The translations under genes were made by a program, and so were the position numbers. This document shows, piece after piece, positions 1 through 8,276 of a DNA stretch of 64,000 nt. Numbering within the stretch: the stretch's first letter is position 1; every line of letters begins with the position of its first letter. The notes under the pieces are model-generated. The model was not told the origin of the DNA and ran no database searches. It saw only the letters and a program-made list of their open reading frames with translations. Location: NCBI GenBank assembly GCA_035341855.1, contig DAOQWA010000010.1, positions 19,732 through 83,731 on the forward strand, written 5' to 3'. The stretch is from QQVM01 sp035341855. GTDB taxonomy: Bacteria; Bacteroidota; Bacteroidia; AKYH767-A; 2013-40CM-41-45.

Positions 1-94
1 ACTTAACTCGAAAGATCCGGTAACTTCTGATTAGTATGCATGGGCTTATTAATTGCATGATCTGTAATTTTTTCCTTTGCCTGTAAAATTTATT

Positions 95-1168
95 TTAATT
101 TTTTACATACCTGGTAGCATAGAAGAATACAAGAAACATCAATATAAAATAAAGTGAGAATAGTGCTGTATAGATGTGTTTCCATTCACCCAGAAACTTT
201 TCTATGATGATGACCAACATCAATGAGATAAGTGTCATAAACCAGAATACCATTGCAACCTGCCTGTCACTCAGACCTAAATAAGCCAGGGCATGTGTAG
301 TATGATCTTTTCCTCCAACAAATGGAGAACTTCCTTTGAATAGTCTGTTGATTACCACTGTTGTGGTATCAATTATTGGCATGATAAACACAATAAGTGG
401 TAAAAGAAGATTTCTTGCACTTATGAGGTCACCAGAAGGAGGCTCTGCATTCCAGAGAAATTTAATCCCGATGGCTGCGAGAAAGACACCCAAAAACTGA
501 CTGCCGGTATCTCCCATGTACATTTTTGATGGATGCCAGTTGAAATATAAAAATCCAATAAGTGCACACATTACACCAATCATAATCATGAAATAGACAC
601 TTCCGAAATCTTCATGGAGTACCATGATAGCTAATGCAGAGAGGATAATTGAAATACTCACCGTGGAAGTGATTGCATCCATATTATCGAGCATGTTCAA
701 TGAGTTCATTATCCCTACGACCCAAAAAATTGTGATGATATAATTCACCGGTTCTACATATGATAAGGATATTTCAGTCCCCGTAACGAGTAGGATGATG
801 GCACAGGTGATCTGTGTTGTAAGTTTTAAAAATGGTTGCGTATTGTATGCATCATCTGCAAGTCCCAGTAGAAAACCAAGCATCGTTGCAAGAAGGATCC
901 CTATAAATTCTTTGCTTAGAAATACCTGATTGCTATCAAAAAAAATAGAGTAGGCAATAATGGATAAGAGAAATATGATGTAGAATGAAAACCCACCCAC
1001 AGCAGGTTTCGACTGAGAGCCCCAGCGAATAACCGTGTCGTCCTGATTTCGTATTCCAAGAGTCCTGACAAATTTTAAAAAGAGTCTATTGATCAGAAAT
1101 GAAAACACCACCGAAACAACGGCGAAAATTCCATATACCAAGAGAAGGTAATTTACGTTTGAAGTCAT
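95..1168 (-). CDS. MraY/WecA/TagO-like undecaprenyl-phosphate sugar-1-phosphate transferase
   Basis: This is a polytopic membrane protein of about 357 residues, of the family that moves a sugar-1-phosphate (often GlcNAc-1-P) onto undecaprenyl phosphate to start a glycan. Visible family motifs are the aspartate pair in GLADDAYN, the NMLDNMDA segment, YMGDTGS, and the late GGKDHTTH loop. It is the last gene of an exopolysaccharide cluster, after the Wza, Wzc and RmlC genes, so it may prime that polymer. A role in another glycan is possible. I start at the ATG at 1168; a TTG two codons earlier is less likely. The acceptor lipid and sugar are inferred from the family. Confidence 0.85.
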   Translation of the reverse strand: MTSNVNYLLLVYGIFAVVSVVFSFLINRLFLKFVRTLGIRNQDDTVIRWGSQSKPAVGGFSFYIIFLLSIIAYSIFFDSNQVFLSKEFIGILLATMLGFLLGLADDAYNTQPFLKLTTQITCAIILLVTGTEISLSYVEPVNYIITIFWVVGIMNSLNMLDNMDAITSTVSISIILSALAIMVLHEDFGSVYFMIMIGVMCALIGFLYFNWHPSKMYMGDTGSQFLGVFLAAIGIKFLWNAEPPSGDLISARNLLLPLIVFIMPIIDTTTVVINRLFKGSSPFVGGKDHTTHALAYLGLSDRQVAMVFWFMTLISLMLVIIIEKFLGEWKHIYTALFSLYFILMFLVFFYATRYVKN

Positions 1169-1296
1169 ACGCAACGAAAAGAGAAGAGTTGATTTCGCAT
1201 TGTAAAATACTTATTTACTAATAACTGCATATCATCATTGGGTTATAGTATGATTTGAATGGGTGAATGATCGAAATAAGTCCGTTAGATTGAACG

Positions 1297-1833
1297 TCAA
1301 ATTTCTATGTTATTTAACCCAACCAGTTCAAGGTCCTTTTCAGAGACTATCGGATTTTTCGTCCTCCATTGTATCCCTAATTCAGGACTATTAAAGAGAA
1401 TGCCGGCTTCAGAATCCTTGTTGTAGTATTGCGTCACTTTATAGGCAAATATCGTGTCATCTTCCAGCGATTCAAATCCGTGTGCGAATCCGGGTGGTAT
1501 CCACAACATTTTTTTATTGTCTGCATTCAATTCAATAGAAAAGGTTTTTCCGAAAGTTGCAGACTTTGGTCTGATGTCGACGACAACATCTAAAGCAGCC
1601 CCTGCTATAACTCTTACCAGTTTACCTTGAGCATGGGGTTCCCGCTGATAATGTAATCCTCGTATAACACCTTTCTGGCTATGGCTTTGATTGTCTTGCA
1701 CAAATTCAACATCCAGGCCATTCGCTCTGAATAATTTGTTGTTGAATGTCTCCAGGAACATTCCACGATCATCTTTAAATATTTTTGGCTCAAGAATTAT
1801 CAGGCCTTCAATTTCTGTGTCTATGAATTTCAT
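1297..1833 (-). CDS. rfbC: dTDP-4-dehydrorhamnose 3,5-epimerase (RmlC)
   Basis: The 178-residue protein matches RmlC in length and motifs. GVIRGLHYQ holds the catalytic histidine (His61), IPPGFAHGF is the conserved cupin loop, and a Tyr-containing stretch follows (VTQYYN). The enzyme epimerises dTDP-4-keto-6-deoxyglucose at C3 and C5 on the way to dTDP-L-rhamnose. It lies 57 bases after the tyrosine-kinase gene and in the same direction, so rhamnose or a related deoxysugar is probably part of the exported polymer. The other genes of the pathway (rmlA, B, D) are not in this window. Confidence 0.93.
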   Translation of the reverse strand: MKFIDTEIEGLIILEPKIFKDDRGMFLETFNNKLFRANGLDVEFVQDNQSHSQKGVIRGLHYQREPHAQGKLVRVIAGAALDVVVDIRPKSATFGKTFSIELNADNKKMLWIPPGFAHGFESLEDDTIFAYKVTQYYNKDSEAGILFNSPELGIQWRTKNPIVSEKDLELVGLNNIEI

Positions 1834-1890
1834 TTTAAAATACTTCCCGGAGATTCAATATATAACAACATTTGAAAGAATCCGGCTGTT

Positions 1891-4314
1891 TTAACTCCAA
1901 GTACCGAATATTTTCCTTTTTATCTTTTCTCTTAGTGACAGGTTCTTACGTGCTTCATCGTCATAATATCCATAACCATACCCGTACCCATATCCATATC
2001 CATAGCCGTAACCATAACCATACTTAAATCTTGAAGTCTCGACGCCATTAAGAACTACAGCAAGATTTCTGATTTTATATTCGTCGATGAGTTTATTAAG
2101 ATTCTGGATAAACATTCGTTTCGAATATTGTGCACGAACGATGTAAATTGGATAGTCGGCCCTTTGAATGACTTCAACACCATCTGTTACAATACCTACC
2201 GGCGGGGTGTCAATTATTATTATATCATATCTTGATTTTAAAAAGTCGAGTAGTTCATTCATCTTCTGACTTAAGATGAGCTCAGATGGGTTAGGAGGGA
2301 TCGGTCCGGCAGTAATAAAATCCAGATTCTCCAAATTACTTTTATTGATACAGTTTTCTGCAGTATCACGACCAATGAGAATCGTGCTCATTCCCTGAAT
2401 ATTCTCAACATTAAATCCAAGGTGGATTTTTGGTTTACGCATATCCAGGTCAATAATGACGACCTTCTTGTCAGAAAATGCAATCACGCCGGCCAGGTTA
2501 ATAGCTACAAATGTTTTACCTTCTCCCGAAATGGTTGATGTGATAGCTACAACTTTCGGTCCCGGTTCATTGCTGATAAATTGAAGATTAGTACGGACAG
2601 ATCGGAATGATTCAGAAATTGCTGATTTTGGATTCTTGTCTACAAGCAACTGTGATACCGGGATCTCACTCTTGTATTTTGGTATGATACCAAGCAATGC
2701 GGCATCAGTATACATATTGATCTCCTCCAGAGAAGTGATTTCGTTATGAAAAAGATACTTTACAAAAATTATAATAAAACTCAGGATAAATCCCAAAAGC
2801 ATACTTCCGGCAAGGATCAGCTTCCTGTTTGGAGTCAGTGGTACCGGAGATGGTTTACCGCGTTCAAGTAAAATGTTGTTTGTAACGATACCTGCCTTGG
2901 TGATTGAAAACTCGACTTTCTTTTCAAGTAATAACTGATAAAACTTTTCGTTCACAATGAACAGTCGATTTAATCTGGAAAGTTCTGCCTCCTGTGCAGG
3001 GAGTTTTAAAAATGTTTTTTCAAAGTCTTCTATGCGTTCATCAAGTGTGTTGATCTTTTGTGTGATGGCTTCACGTGCATTGTTTATACTAAGTATGAGA
3101 TTTTTTTTCTGTGCAGTAATGTCTTTTTGTAATGCCACAACAGCTGCATTCTCGTCGGTAGCGAGGAATTTGATCGACGACTTCTGATCTTCTAAAGCTT
3201 GTATTTTCGTTACTAAGCCCTCAATAACTGCATCTGTATATGTGGAAGATAATAATGGAAGTAAATTTTCGGAATTTTGGTTTGCATTGATGTCTACTTC
3301 AAGTCTTTTCAAGATGGCTAATTGAAGCTGGTGCTCTATTCTTTGGTCTATAAGTGAATTGATATGTGAAAGAGCATCTTCTGCATTTTGAATAGGACTT
3401 AAAATCAAATTCTCTTTCTTGAATTGTTCGATCGAATTTTCTGATAGACGTAATTGTGTGTCGATGCCTAAAACCGTTTCGTCAATAAATTTTAAAGACT
3501 TATCAGCTCCCTCTGATTTTCTTTCTCTGTCATAGCGATCAAATTCATCAACAAGAGTGTTTACAAAATCCGCAGCTTTCTGCGGATTGCGGTCCTTAAA
3601 TGCAATTTTTACCGTTTGAGCACTTTGGTTTAATACTACGACACTTACTTCGTTATAATATTTATCAATTACCTGTTCAGTGGTGTAAAAAACGACATAA
3701 TAAGAATCATCATTCGCTGTAGTTTCAGTTTGGCGCTTGATTTGTTCGTAGTCAAGGATATTCAACTTGATCTTCAATCCTGGAATACTAACCCAGGTAC
3801 CAACTGGAAATATGCCGCTTTGTTTCGAAAGGGTTGTGTTGTATGTTAGTTCAAATTTTTTGTCGCTTTCGAAGTTGATAAAGAAATTCTTTCCAAAATA
3901 TGAGGAGTCTGTTAATTCATATTCGATTTGGAAGGGACTTTTCGAATACATCTCATGGTCGATGACTTTTCCGTGTGCATAGTACCCTATATCCAATGGC
4001 ATTCTCTCCAAGACTCGTGAAATCATCAGGCGTGATCTTAGAAGTTCTATGTCACCGGCAAATTGATTGGATCCTAAAACATCCAAAGCCTGACTATTTT
4101 GAATATTTAAAACGGCACTGGCAGTATTCACTGTTCCGATTTTCAACATCGACTGACTTAAATAAATCGGGTGGGTATACCTTAGGTAAAGAACAGCAGA
4201 ACTGATAAAAATAGAAAGAATGATCACCAGCCAATAAAAGTTCTTCCTGGCAATAATCGTGAAGAGTTTAAAGTCAAACTCTTCATTCAGATTCGATATT
4301 TTCTTTTTACCCAT
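1891..4314 (-). CDS. Wzc-like polysaccharide co-polymerase / tyrosine autokinase
   Basis: This 807-residue inner-membrane protein has the two-part Wzc layout. A Wzz-type N-terminal half has a first membrane segment near residues 30-50, a long coiled-coil region and a GNVR-like segment with a proline-rich second membrane segment near 490-515. A cytoplasmic BY-kinase domain follows, with Walker A SGEGKTFVA, Walker A' IDLDMRKP and Walker B IIIIDTPP. The C-terminus carries nine Tyr-Gly repeats plus YY, the tyrosine cluster on which such kinases autophosphorylate to control polymer length. The gene starts four bases after the Wza-like gene stops, so the two are co-expressed. The repeat tail is described in a separate entry. 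Confidence 0.93.
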   Translation of the reverse strand: MGKKKISNLNEEFDFKLFTIIARKNFYWLVIILSIFISSAVLYLRYTHPIYLSQSMLKIGTVNTASAVLNIQNSQALDVLGSNQFAGDIELLRSRLMISRVLERMPLDIGYYAHGKVIDHEMYSKSPFQIEYELTDSSYFGKNFFINFESDKKFELTYNTTLSKQSGIFPVGTWVSIPGLKIKLNILDYEQIKRQTETTANDDSYYVVFYTTEQVIDKYYNEVSVVVLNQSAQTVKIAFKDRNPQKAADFVNTLVDEFDRYDRERKSEGADKSLKFIDETVLGIDTQLRLSENSIEQFKKENLILSPIQNAEDALSHINSLIDQRIEHQLQLAILKRLEVDINANQNSENLLPLLSSTYTDAVIEGLVTKIQALEDQKSSIKFLATDENAAVVALQKDITAQKKNLILSINNAREAITQKINTLDERIEDFEKTFLKLPAQEAELSRLNRLFIVNEKFYQLLLEKKVEFSITKAGIVTNNILLERGKPSPVPLTPNRKLILAGSMLLGFILSFIIIFVKYLFHNEITSLEEINMYTDAALLGIIPKYKSEIPVSQLLVDKNPKSAISESFRSVRTNLQFISNEPGPKVVAITSTISGEGKTFVAINLAGVIAFSDKKVVIIDLDMRKPKIHLGFNVENIQGMSTILIGRDTAENCINKSNLENLDFITAGPIPPNPSELILSQKMNELLDFLKSRYDIIIIDTPPVGIVTDGVEVIQRADYPIYIVRAQYSKRMFIQNLNKLIDEYKIRNLAVVLNGVETSRFKYGYGYGYGYGYGYGYGYGYYDDEARKNLSLREKIKRKIFGTWS
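1963..2022 (-). repeat. Nine-fold Tyr-Gly codon repeat in the kinase tail
   Basis: Twenty codons encode nine Tyr-Gly pairs next to a Tyr-Tyr, 11 tyrosines in all, about 27 residues from the C-terminus of the Wzc-like kinase. The glycine codons are mixed (GGA, GGT, GGG, GGC), as are the tyrosine codons, so the array is not a fresh DNA slippage product and seems kept by selection. Confidence 0.95.
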
Positions 4315-4318
4315 GTCC

Positions 4319-5068
4319 TTACTTCTGAACTATGTTAATAACCAGTAAAACTGCTGTTATTATACCTACAACAGGAGTAATTTGTTGCCAGATCCTTTGC
4401 TTGTAGTTGGCGGCTGCTTCAACATATATTATGTCGTTGGAAAGCACCTGCAATTCTGAATTTTTTAATCCATCAAGGCTTGATACATCTACCAAATGAA
4501 CCTGCGGGTTTTTTAAATCGCCTCTGATGATTTTTATTCTGTAAGCTCTTCCGTTATCGGGTATTCCACCGGACAAAGCCAATGCTTCTAAAAGTGTTGT
4601 ATTGTCGTTTTGCAGATTTACCAGAGTTCCACGACCACCATCGCCTTGAAATACGAGAACATGCCTGTTGGTCACTTTGATTATCACGAACGGGTCATTG
4701 TAATACTTTGCAAATTTCTTTTGTAACATCTCTTCAGTTTCACTGATGGTCAGTCCTTTTACATACGTTCTGCCAATGATAGGTAATTTGACTTCACCAT
4801 TGGATTCTACAAGATAAGTGACAGTAGGAACGAGTGCACCGGGATTTTGTGCATTGGAAGAGGTCACATCAACAAGCTTAAATCCATCATTACTGAAAAT
4901 ATGCATTTCAAGTCTGTCGTTCTCGCTTAGTTGATAGCTCGTATGTTTAGCACGCATCGAATCAACTGCATATTGATAATTATCCGGAGCCTGGAACATT
5001 CTGTTCGGAGCCAAGGATCGGCAGGAGAACATTGAGACTGCTATAAGTAAAAAGAAAATATTTCGCAT
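4319..5068 (-). CDS. Wza-like polysaccharide export lipoprotein
   Basis: The 249-residue protein begins with a lipoprotein signal whose lipobox ends at Cys16 (SMFSC). A polysaccharide-export domain (residues about 50-135; VESNGEVKLPIIGRTYVKG) and an SLBB-like segment (about 138-215) follow. The C-terminus has a hydrophobic helix (residues about 225-245) that could span the outer membrane, as in Wza. Family role: outer-membrane channel for capsule or exopolysaccharide, working with the adjacent Wzc-like kinase. A TATTTTTG box lies just upstream at 5085-5092 on the same strand, though no matching -33 box is at the usual distance. Confidence 0.9.
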   Translation of the reverse strand: MRNIFFLLIAVSMFSCRSLAPNRMFQAPDNYQYAVDSMRAKHTSYQLSENDRLEMHIFSNDGFKLVDVTSSNAQNPGALVPTVTYLVESNGEVKLPIIGRTYVKGLTISETEEMLQKKFAKYYNDPFVIIKVTNRHVLVFQGDGGRGTLVNLQNDNTTLLEALALSGGIPDNGRAYRIKIIRGDLKNPQVHLVDVSSLDGLKNSELQVLSNDIIYVEAAANYKQRIWQQITPVVGIITAVLLVINIVQK

Positions 5069-5084
5069 TTTCGAGATTATTAAA

Positions 5085-5092
5085 CAAAAATA
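5085..5092 (-). promoter_or_regulatory. Possible -7 box (TATTTTTG) before the wza-like gene
   Basis: The box fits the Bacteroidota TAnnTTTG consensus and sits about 17 bases before the ATG of the export gene. No TTG occurs 17-23 bases further upstream, so support is partial. Confidence 0.4.
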
Positions 5093-5168
5093 GAACTTTT
5101 CATTGAATAGAAAATTGGCTTCCTGACAAGGTTGCGAAGCATATCAACACAGCTATTCTAATGAGCTT

Positions 5169-5195
5169 GAAAACCCGCTACAGTAGCGGGTTTTC
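5169..5195 (-). terminator. Hairpin ending the glycosyltransferase gene
   Basis: A perfect 12-base stem (GAAAACCCGCTA paired with TAGCGGGTTTTC) closes a three-base loop. The arm nearer the gene overlaps its TGA stop codon at 5194-5196. The run of four T is inside the stem, so termination may work in either direction. The hairpin separates the glycosyltransferase transcript from the wza-wzc genes. Confidence 0.75.
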
Positions 5196-6387
5196 AATTT
5201 TTGGATGCTAACAACTCCCGGTAATAAAGTTCTGTGTCCCTTATCAAACGGGTATAATGGAAGCGTTCTTTAACCAGATTCCAGCCTTGAAGACTCATCT
5301 TCTGTTTCAATGATTCATCATCAACTAAAAGCAATAGCTTATTGCTAAATTCTTTTTCATCGAAATCTTCAACCAATAATGCAGTTTCTCCGGGAATGAC
5401 GATATTCTCAATTCCACCGACACGAGTTGAAATGATCGGTTTGTTGCCGGCTTGTGCCTCAATGAGACTGACAGGAGTGCCTTCGTTCAGCGAACTGAGA
5501 GCTACAATATCTAAACCTGAAATAGCAACGTCTACTTCATGTATCCAACTGCAGAATGTGACAACAGCCTTACGTGGATCTTCAGGGAAATAGGTATGTT
5601 CAAGGTTCAGATCCTGACATAATTTCAATAAATTTTTTCGGTCTTCACCATCTCCGATCAGGAAAAGCCTAAGCTTTTTATTGGTTCGGTGCATCGTAAG
5701 TGCTGCTGCACGTAAAAACAGGGCCTGGTTTTTTATAGGTACAAGTCTACCGATGATCCCTATTGCAAGTTCGTCTTCTCCTAAAAAATATTTTTCTCGG
5801 AATGATTTTCGCTTTTCAACGATTCCTTCCTGAAACCTTGACAGATCAAAACCTAGAGGGATAACTCTTACATTTTTATGTTTGGCAATTTTATATGTAG
5901 AGGCCAGTTCGAATTTTTGTTTTTCACTTATTGCAATGATACCTGAGCTACGCTTGGCAAGGTAACGTTCAATTGATATGAAAATCTTAGTTTTCATTGA
6001 GTTAAAGTACGAGTGGAAGACATGGCCATGAAAGGTATGAACTATCACAGGAACTTTTTCATGAATAGCTGCCAGGCGTCCAAGGGTTCCTGCCTTAGCT
6101 GCATGCGTATGAACAATATCCGGCTTAAATTTTCGAATGATCTTTCTCAATTTTAAATAAGTGAACAGATCCTGAAACGGATTAATACTTCTTTTCATCT
6201 CAGGCACGAGAACATACTCTAAACCAAGATTATGAACAATAAAATCTGAACTTGCTTCTGATTTTTGTTTTACACCTGCTAATAGTAATGTTTCAAACTC
6301 CGCCGAAAGATGCTTAGTAAGCAGTGCAACATTAAAAGTCGGACCACCAAGATTCAGGCGGTTAATTATTCGTAAAACTCGGGGCAC
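5194..6387 (-). CDS. GT4-family glycosyltransferase
   Basis: This cytoplasmic GT-B glycosyltransferase of about 397 residues has the GT4 pattern: an N-terminal NLGGPTFNVALL loop, the HTHAAKAGTLGRLAA segment, IGIIGRLVPIKNQ at the start of the C-terminal domain, and the donor-binding SLNEGTPVSLIEAQAG segment with its E-x7-E spacing. It probably adds a sugar to the lipid-linked repeat unit of the polymer exported by the neighbouring genes. The frame is open to a TTG at 6411, but a -7-like box (TATATTTG) covers 6409-6416, so I prefer the GTG at 6387, which gives the usual N-terminus (PRVLRIINRLNLGG). Donor and acceptor are unknown. Confidence 0.85.
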   Translation of the reverse strand: MPRVLRIINRLNLGGPTFNVALLTKHLSAEFETLLLAGVKQKSEASSDFIVHNLGLEYVLVPEMKRSINPFQDLFTYLKLRKIIRKFKPDIVHTHAAKAGTLGRLAAIHEKVPVIVHTFHGHVFHSYFNSMKTKIFISIERYLAKRSSGIIAISEKQKFELASTYKIAKHKNVRVIPLGFDLSRFQEGIVEKRKSFREKYFLGEDELAIGIIGRLVPIKNQALFLRAAALTMHRTNKKLRLFLIGDGEDRKNLLKLCQDLNLEHTYFPEDPRKAVVTFCSWIHEVDVAISGLDIVALSSLNEGTPVSLIEAQAGNKPIISTRVGGIENIVIPGETALLVEDFDEKEFSNKLLLLVDDESLKQKMSLQGWNLVKERFHYTRLIRDTELYYRELLASKN

Positions 6388-6408
6388 AATATGAGAATGT
6401 AGTTGGCG

Positions 6409-6416
6409 CAAATATA
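6409..6416 (-). promoter_or_regulatory. Possible -7 box (TATATTTG) of the glycosyltransferase gene
   Basis: The box matches TAnnTTTG and would place the transcript start near 6402, leaving GTG 6387 as the first usable start codon. A -33 TTG is not visible at the expected distance. Confidence 0.4.
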
Positions 6417-6599
6417 ACCGAATATGATTGCTATTATTTTTAAATGGGGCTATTTAACGAAAGTAAAGGGTGAATAGCCTTTTGGGCTTGATGAACGAAA
6501 TCAGAAATTTTAACCATTTAGTACATGATGAAATGATGAATGATCTGATCATTAAGCACATAGGATTTAGTCTTCCGGAGATAGGTACCAAAAAATATG

Positions 6600-6607
6600 T
6601 ATCTTCG
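6600..6607 (+). promoter_or_regulatory. Variant -7 box (TATCTTCG) before the FKBP gene
   Basis: TATCTTCG differs by one base from TAnnTTTG and lies 23 bases before the ATG. The same octamer occurs upstream of 55192 and upstream of 57072 on the other strand, in similar surroundings, which suggests a real promoter variant. Confidence 0.45.
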
Positions 6608-6630
6608 CCGACCTAAAAAAAGAAATTATT

Positions 6631-7323
6631 ATGAACAAGAAAGTAATTTTACTTGCAATGTCATTCAGTATTGCGACTTTATTCTCCTGTAATGGACAAA
6701 AAGGGCAAAAAACTGTTTCATTAAAAAATTCGGCTGACTCAGTATCTTATGGAATCGGTATGTCCATCGGAGCTAACATGAAGAAAGATGGTTTGGATTC
6801 CTTGAATCTTAATATCTTGAAAATTGCAATGGAAGCTGCTATTAAAGGCGACAGCCTTTTGATGACAGGCGCAGAATCACAAGCTGCTATTCAAAACTAC
6901 TTGGGTAAAAAGCAGGAAGCTAAGGCTTCTGCGACCGGTGCAGCAGGAAAGAAGTTCCTCGAGGAAAATAAGAACAAGCCCGGTGTAAAAGTCACAGATG
7001 ATGGTCTGCAATATCAAGTAATTACTGAAGGAAACGGTCCGATGCCATCAGCTGAAGATACAGTTGTTACTCATTACCATGGTACCTTGATCGACGGAAC
7101 GGTTTTCGATAGTTCAGTTGAGCGTGGTGAGCCTGCTGAATTCCCGGTAGGGGCAGTCATCAAAGGATGGACTGAAGCCCTTCAAATGATGAAAGTCGGA
7201 TCTAAGTGGAAACTTTTCATTCCGTCTGAACTGGCCTATGGAGATCGTCAGGCAGGACCTACGATTCTACCGAACTCAACCTTAATTTTCGAAGTTGAAC
7301 TTCTTGAGATCAAAGGTAAATAA
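6631..7323 (+). CDS. FKBP-type peptidyl-prolyl isomerase lipoprotein
   Basis: The 230-residue protein has a lipoprotein signal (lipobox ATLFSC, Cys20). An FKBP_N dimerisation segment follows (about 28-110; SVSYGIGMSIGANMKKDGLD), then a C-terminal FKBP domain (about 135-228) with the usual YHGTLIDGTVFDSS, FPVGAVIKGW and AYGDR elements. This is the Mip/FkpA architecture: a periplasmic or surface-anchored isomerase and chaperone for exported proteins. It is monocistronic, divergent from the glycosyltransferase gene and followed by a strong terminator. Confidence 0.93.
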   Translation: MNKKVILLAMSFSIATLFSCNGQKGQKTVSLKNSADSVSYGIGMSIGANMKKDGLDSLNLNILKIAMEAAIKGDSLLMTGAESQAAIQNYLGKKQEAKASATGAAGKKFLEENKNKPGVKVTDDGLQYQVITEGNGPMPSAEDTVVTHYHGTLIDGTVFDSSVERGEPAEFPVGAVIKGWTEALQMMKVGSKWKLFIPSELAYGDRQAGPTILPNSTLIFEVELLEIKGK

Positions 7324-7344
7324 GCTATTTTCTACAGAATATTG

Positions 7345-7377
7345 AAAAGAGGGTTCTTTAAGAGCCCTCTTTTTTTT
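7345..7377 (+). terminator. Rho-independent terminator of the FKBP gene
   Basis: A 13-base stem (one G-U pair) around AGAGGGTTCT and AGAGCCCTCT, with a three-base loop, leads into a run of T. Confidence 0.9.
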
Positions 7378-7472
7378 GCCTTTTTAAGTGATTAGTTTTT
7401 TTAGCAAAAATTTAACATAAATTTTTAACATTGATAATCAGTCGATTATGTCGATTGTTGAATTAAATACAG

Positions 7473-7513
7473 TACTATGTATTGCATAGTATTATTTAAT
7501 GACCATATCTTTG
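7473..7513 (+). promoter_or_regulatory. Promoter and putative PadR operator of the DUF2807-PadR-PspC operon
   Basis: A TTG at 7482-7484 and TATCTTTG at 7506-7513, 21 bases apart, fit the Bacteroidota promoter. A perfect inverted repeat, TACTATG-5-CATAGTA (7473-7491), covers the -33 box, and a GCATAG half-site recurs at 7513-7518 at the -7 box. The dyad resembles the spaced palindromes bound by PadR dimers, and a PadR gene lies in the operon, so autorepression is likely but inferred. Confidence 0.7.
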
Positions 7514-7582
7514 CATAGCAATTAAAGCTTAAACCGGTAGAACAATTCATAAAGGATCAGGATAACATTAAATCAAAAAGAA

Positions 7583-8209
7583 ATGAAAAACCAACTCCTC
7601 CTTGCAGTGATTTTATTATCAAATGCTGCCTGTGCTTTCTCCGCAAATGGAGAAGCTGCGAATGCAAGTACAAAAGTGAAGTCATTAGACAATTTTTATG
7701 GTCTCGTGATCAACAGTACGGCAAATGTGATTTTAGAAACGGGTGAGAATTCCTCAATTCGATTTGAAGGGGAGCAGAGAGATCTGGAAAAAGTCAATAC
7801 CAATATTGAAAATGGTAATCTGATAATTTCGGGATCAAACACAAACCCACTCACTATCTATATCACAATTAAAGAACTCAACCTTGTTGAAGTAAATGGG
7901 TCCGCCAGAATATTCTCGTCCAATGTCATTAATTCAGATCTGCTACTTCTTAAAGTGAATGGAAGTGGAAGTATTCGTTTGGATGTAAGAAGTCTTTCAT
8001 TGGGAATGATCGTAAAAGGCTCCGGTAAGATTTATGCATCAGGTAGTACAGGTTCCAGTTTCACCCGGATCTATGGGGAAGGAAAAGTATACACGCCTGA
8101 ACTGGACTCCTTCAATTCAAGTGTGGAAATTAATGATGGCACCCAGGCATACAGGTCAAATGCACGTGCATCTAACCTAAACAGACAACCTGAAAATTTT
8201 AATAATTAA
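7583..8209 (+). CDS. DUF2807 (GIN-domain) secreted protein
   Basis: The 208-residue protein has a signal peptide (about residues 1-20, ending CAFSA). The rest is a repetitive beta-rich domain of the DUF2807 / 'auto-transporter adhesin head GIN' type, with the usual opening (LDNFYGLVINSTANVILETGENSSIRF, here in part) and short hydrophobic strands separated by Gly, Ser and Asn. It is probably a periplasmic or surface right-handed beta structure; its function is unknown. It is the first gene of an operon with PadR and PspC-domain genes, an arrangement common in this phylum and suggestive of envelope-stress sensing. That role is inferred. Confidence 0.8.
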   Translation: MKNQLLLAVILLSNAACAFSANGEAANASTKVKSLDNFYGLVINSTANVILETGENSSIRFEGEQRDLEKVNTNIENGNLIISGSNTNPLTIYITIKELNLVEVNGSARIFSSNVINSDLLLLKVNGSGSIRLDVRSLSLGMIVKGSGKIYASGSTGSSFTRIYGEGKVYTPELDSFNSSVEINDGTQAYRSNARASNLNRQPENFNN

Positions 8210-8236
8210 AATTATAGATCAATGATGATCATAATT
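8208..8236 (+). other. Intercistronic hairpin between the DUF2807 and PadR genes
   Basis: AATTATaGATCA and TGATCATAATT form a stem with one bulge just after the DUF2807 stop. No T-run follows, so this looks like a stability or attenuation element, not a full terminator. Confidence 0.35.
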
Positions 8237-8276
8237 AAAACAGTATTACCCATTTACTCACTAAATAATAAAAGCT

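Noticed and set aside
1..94. The short stretch before the first gene.
   Set aside because: No feature is recognised in these 94 bases; the next gene of the polysaccharide cluster, if any, lies outside the window.
8161..8170. A perfect palindrome TGCACGTGCA.
   Set aside because: It lies inside the DUF2807 coding sequence and has no partner site, so chance is the simplest explanation.
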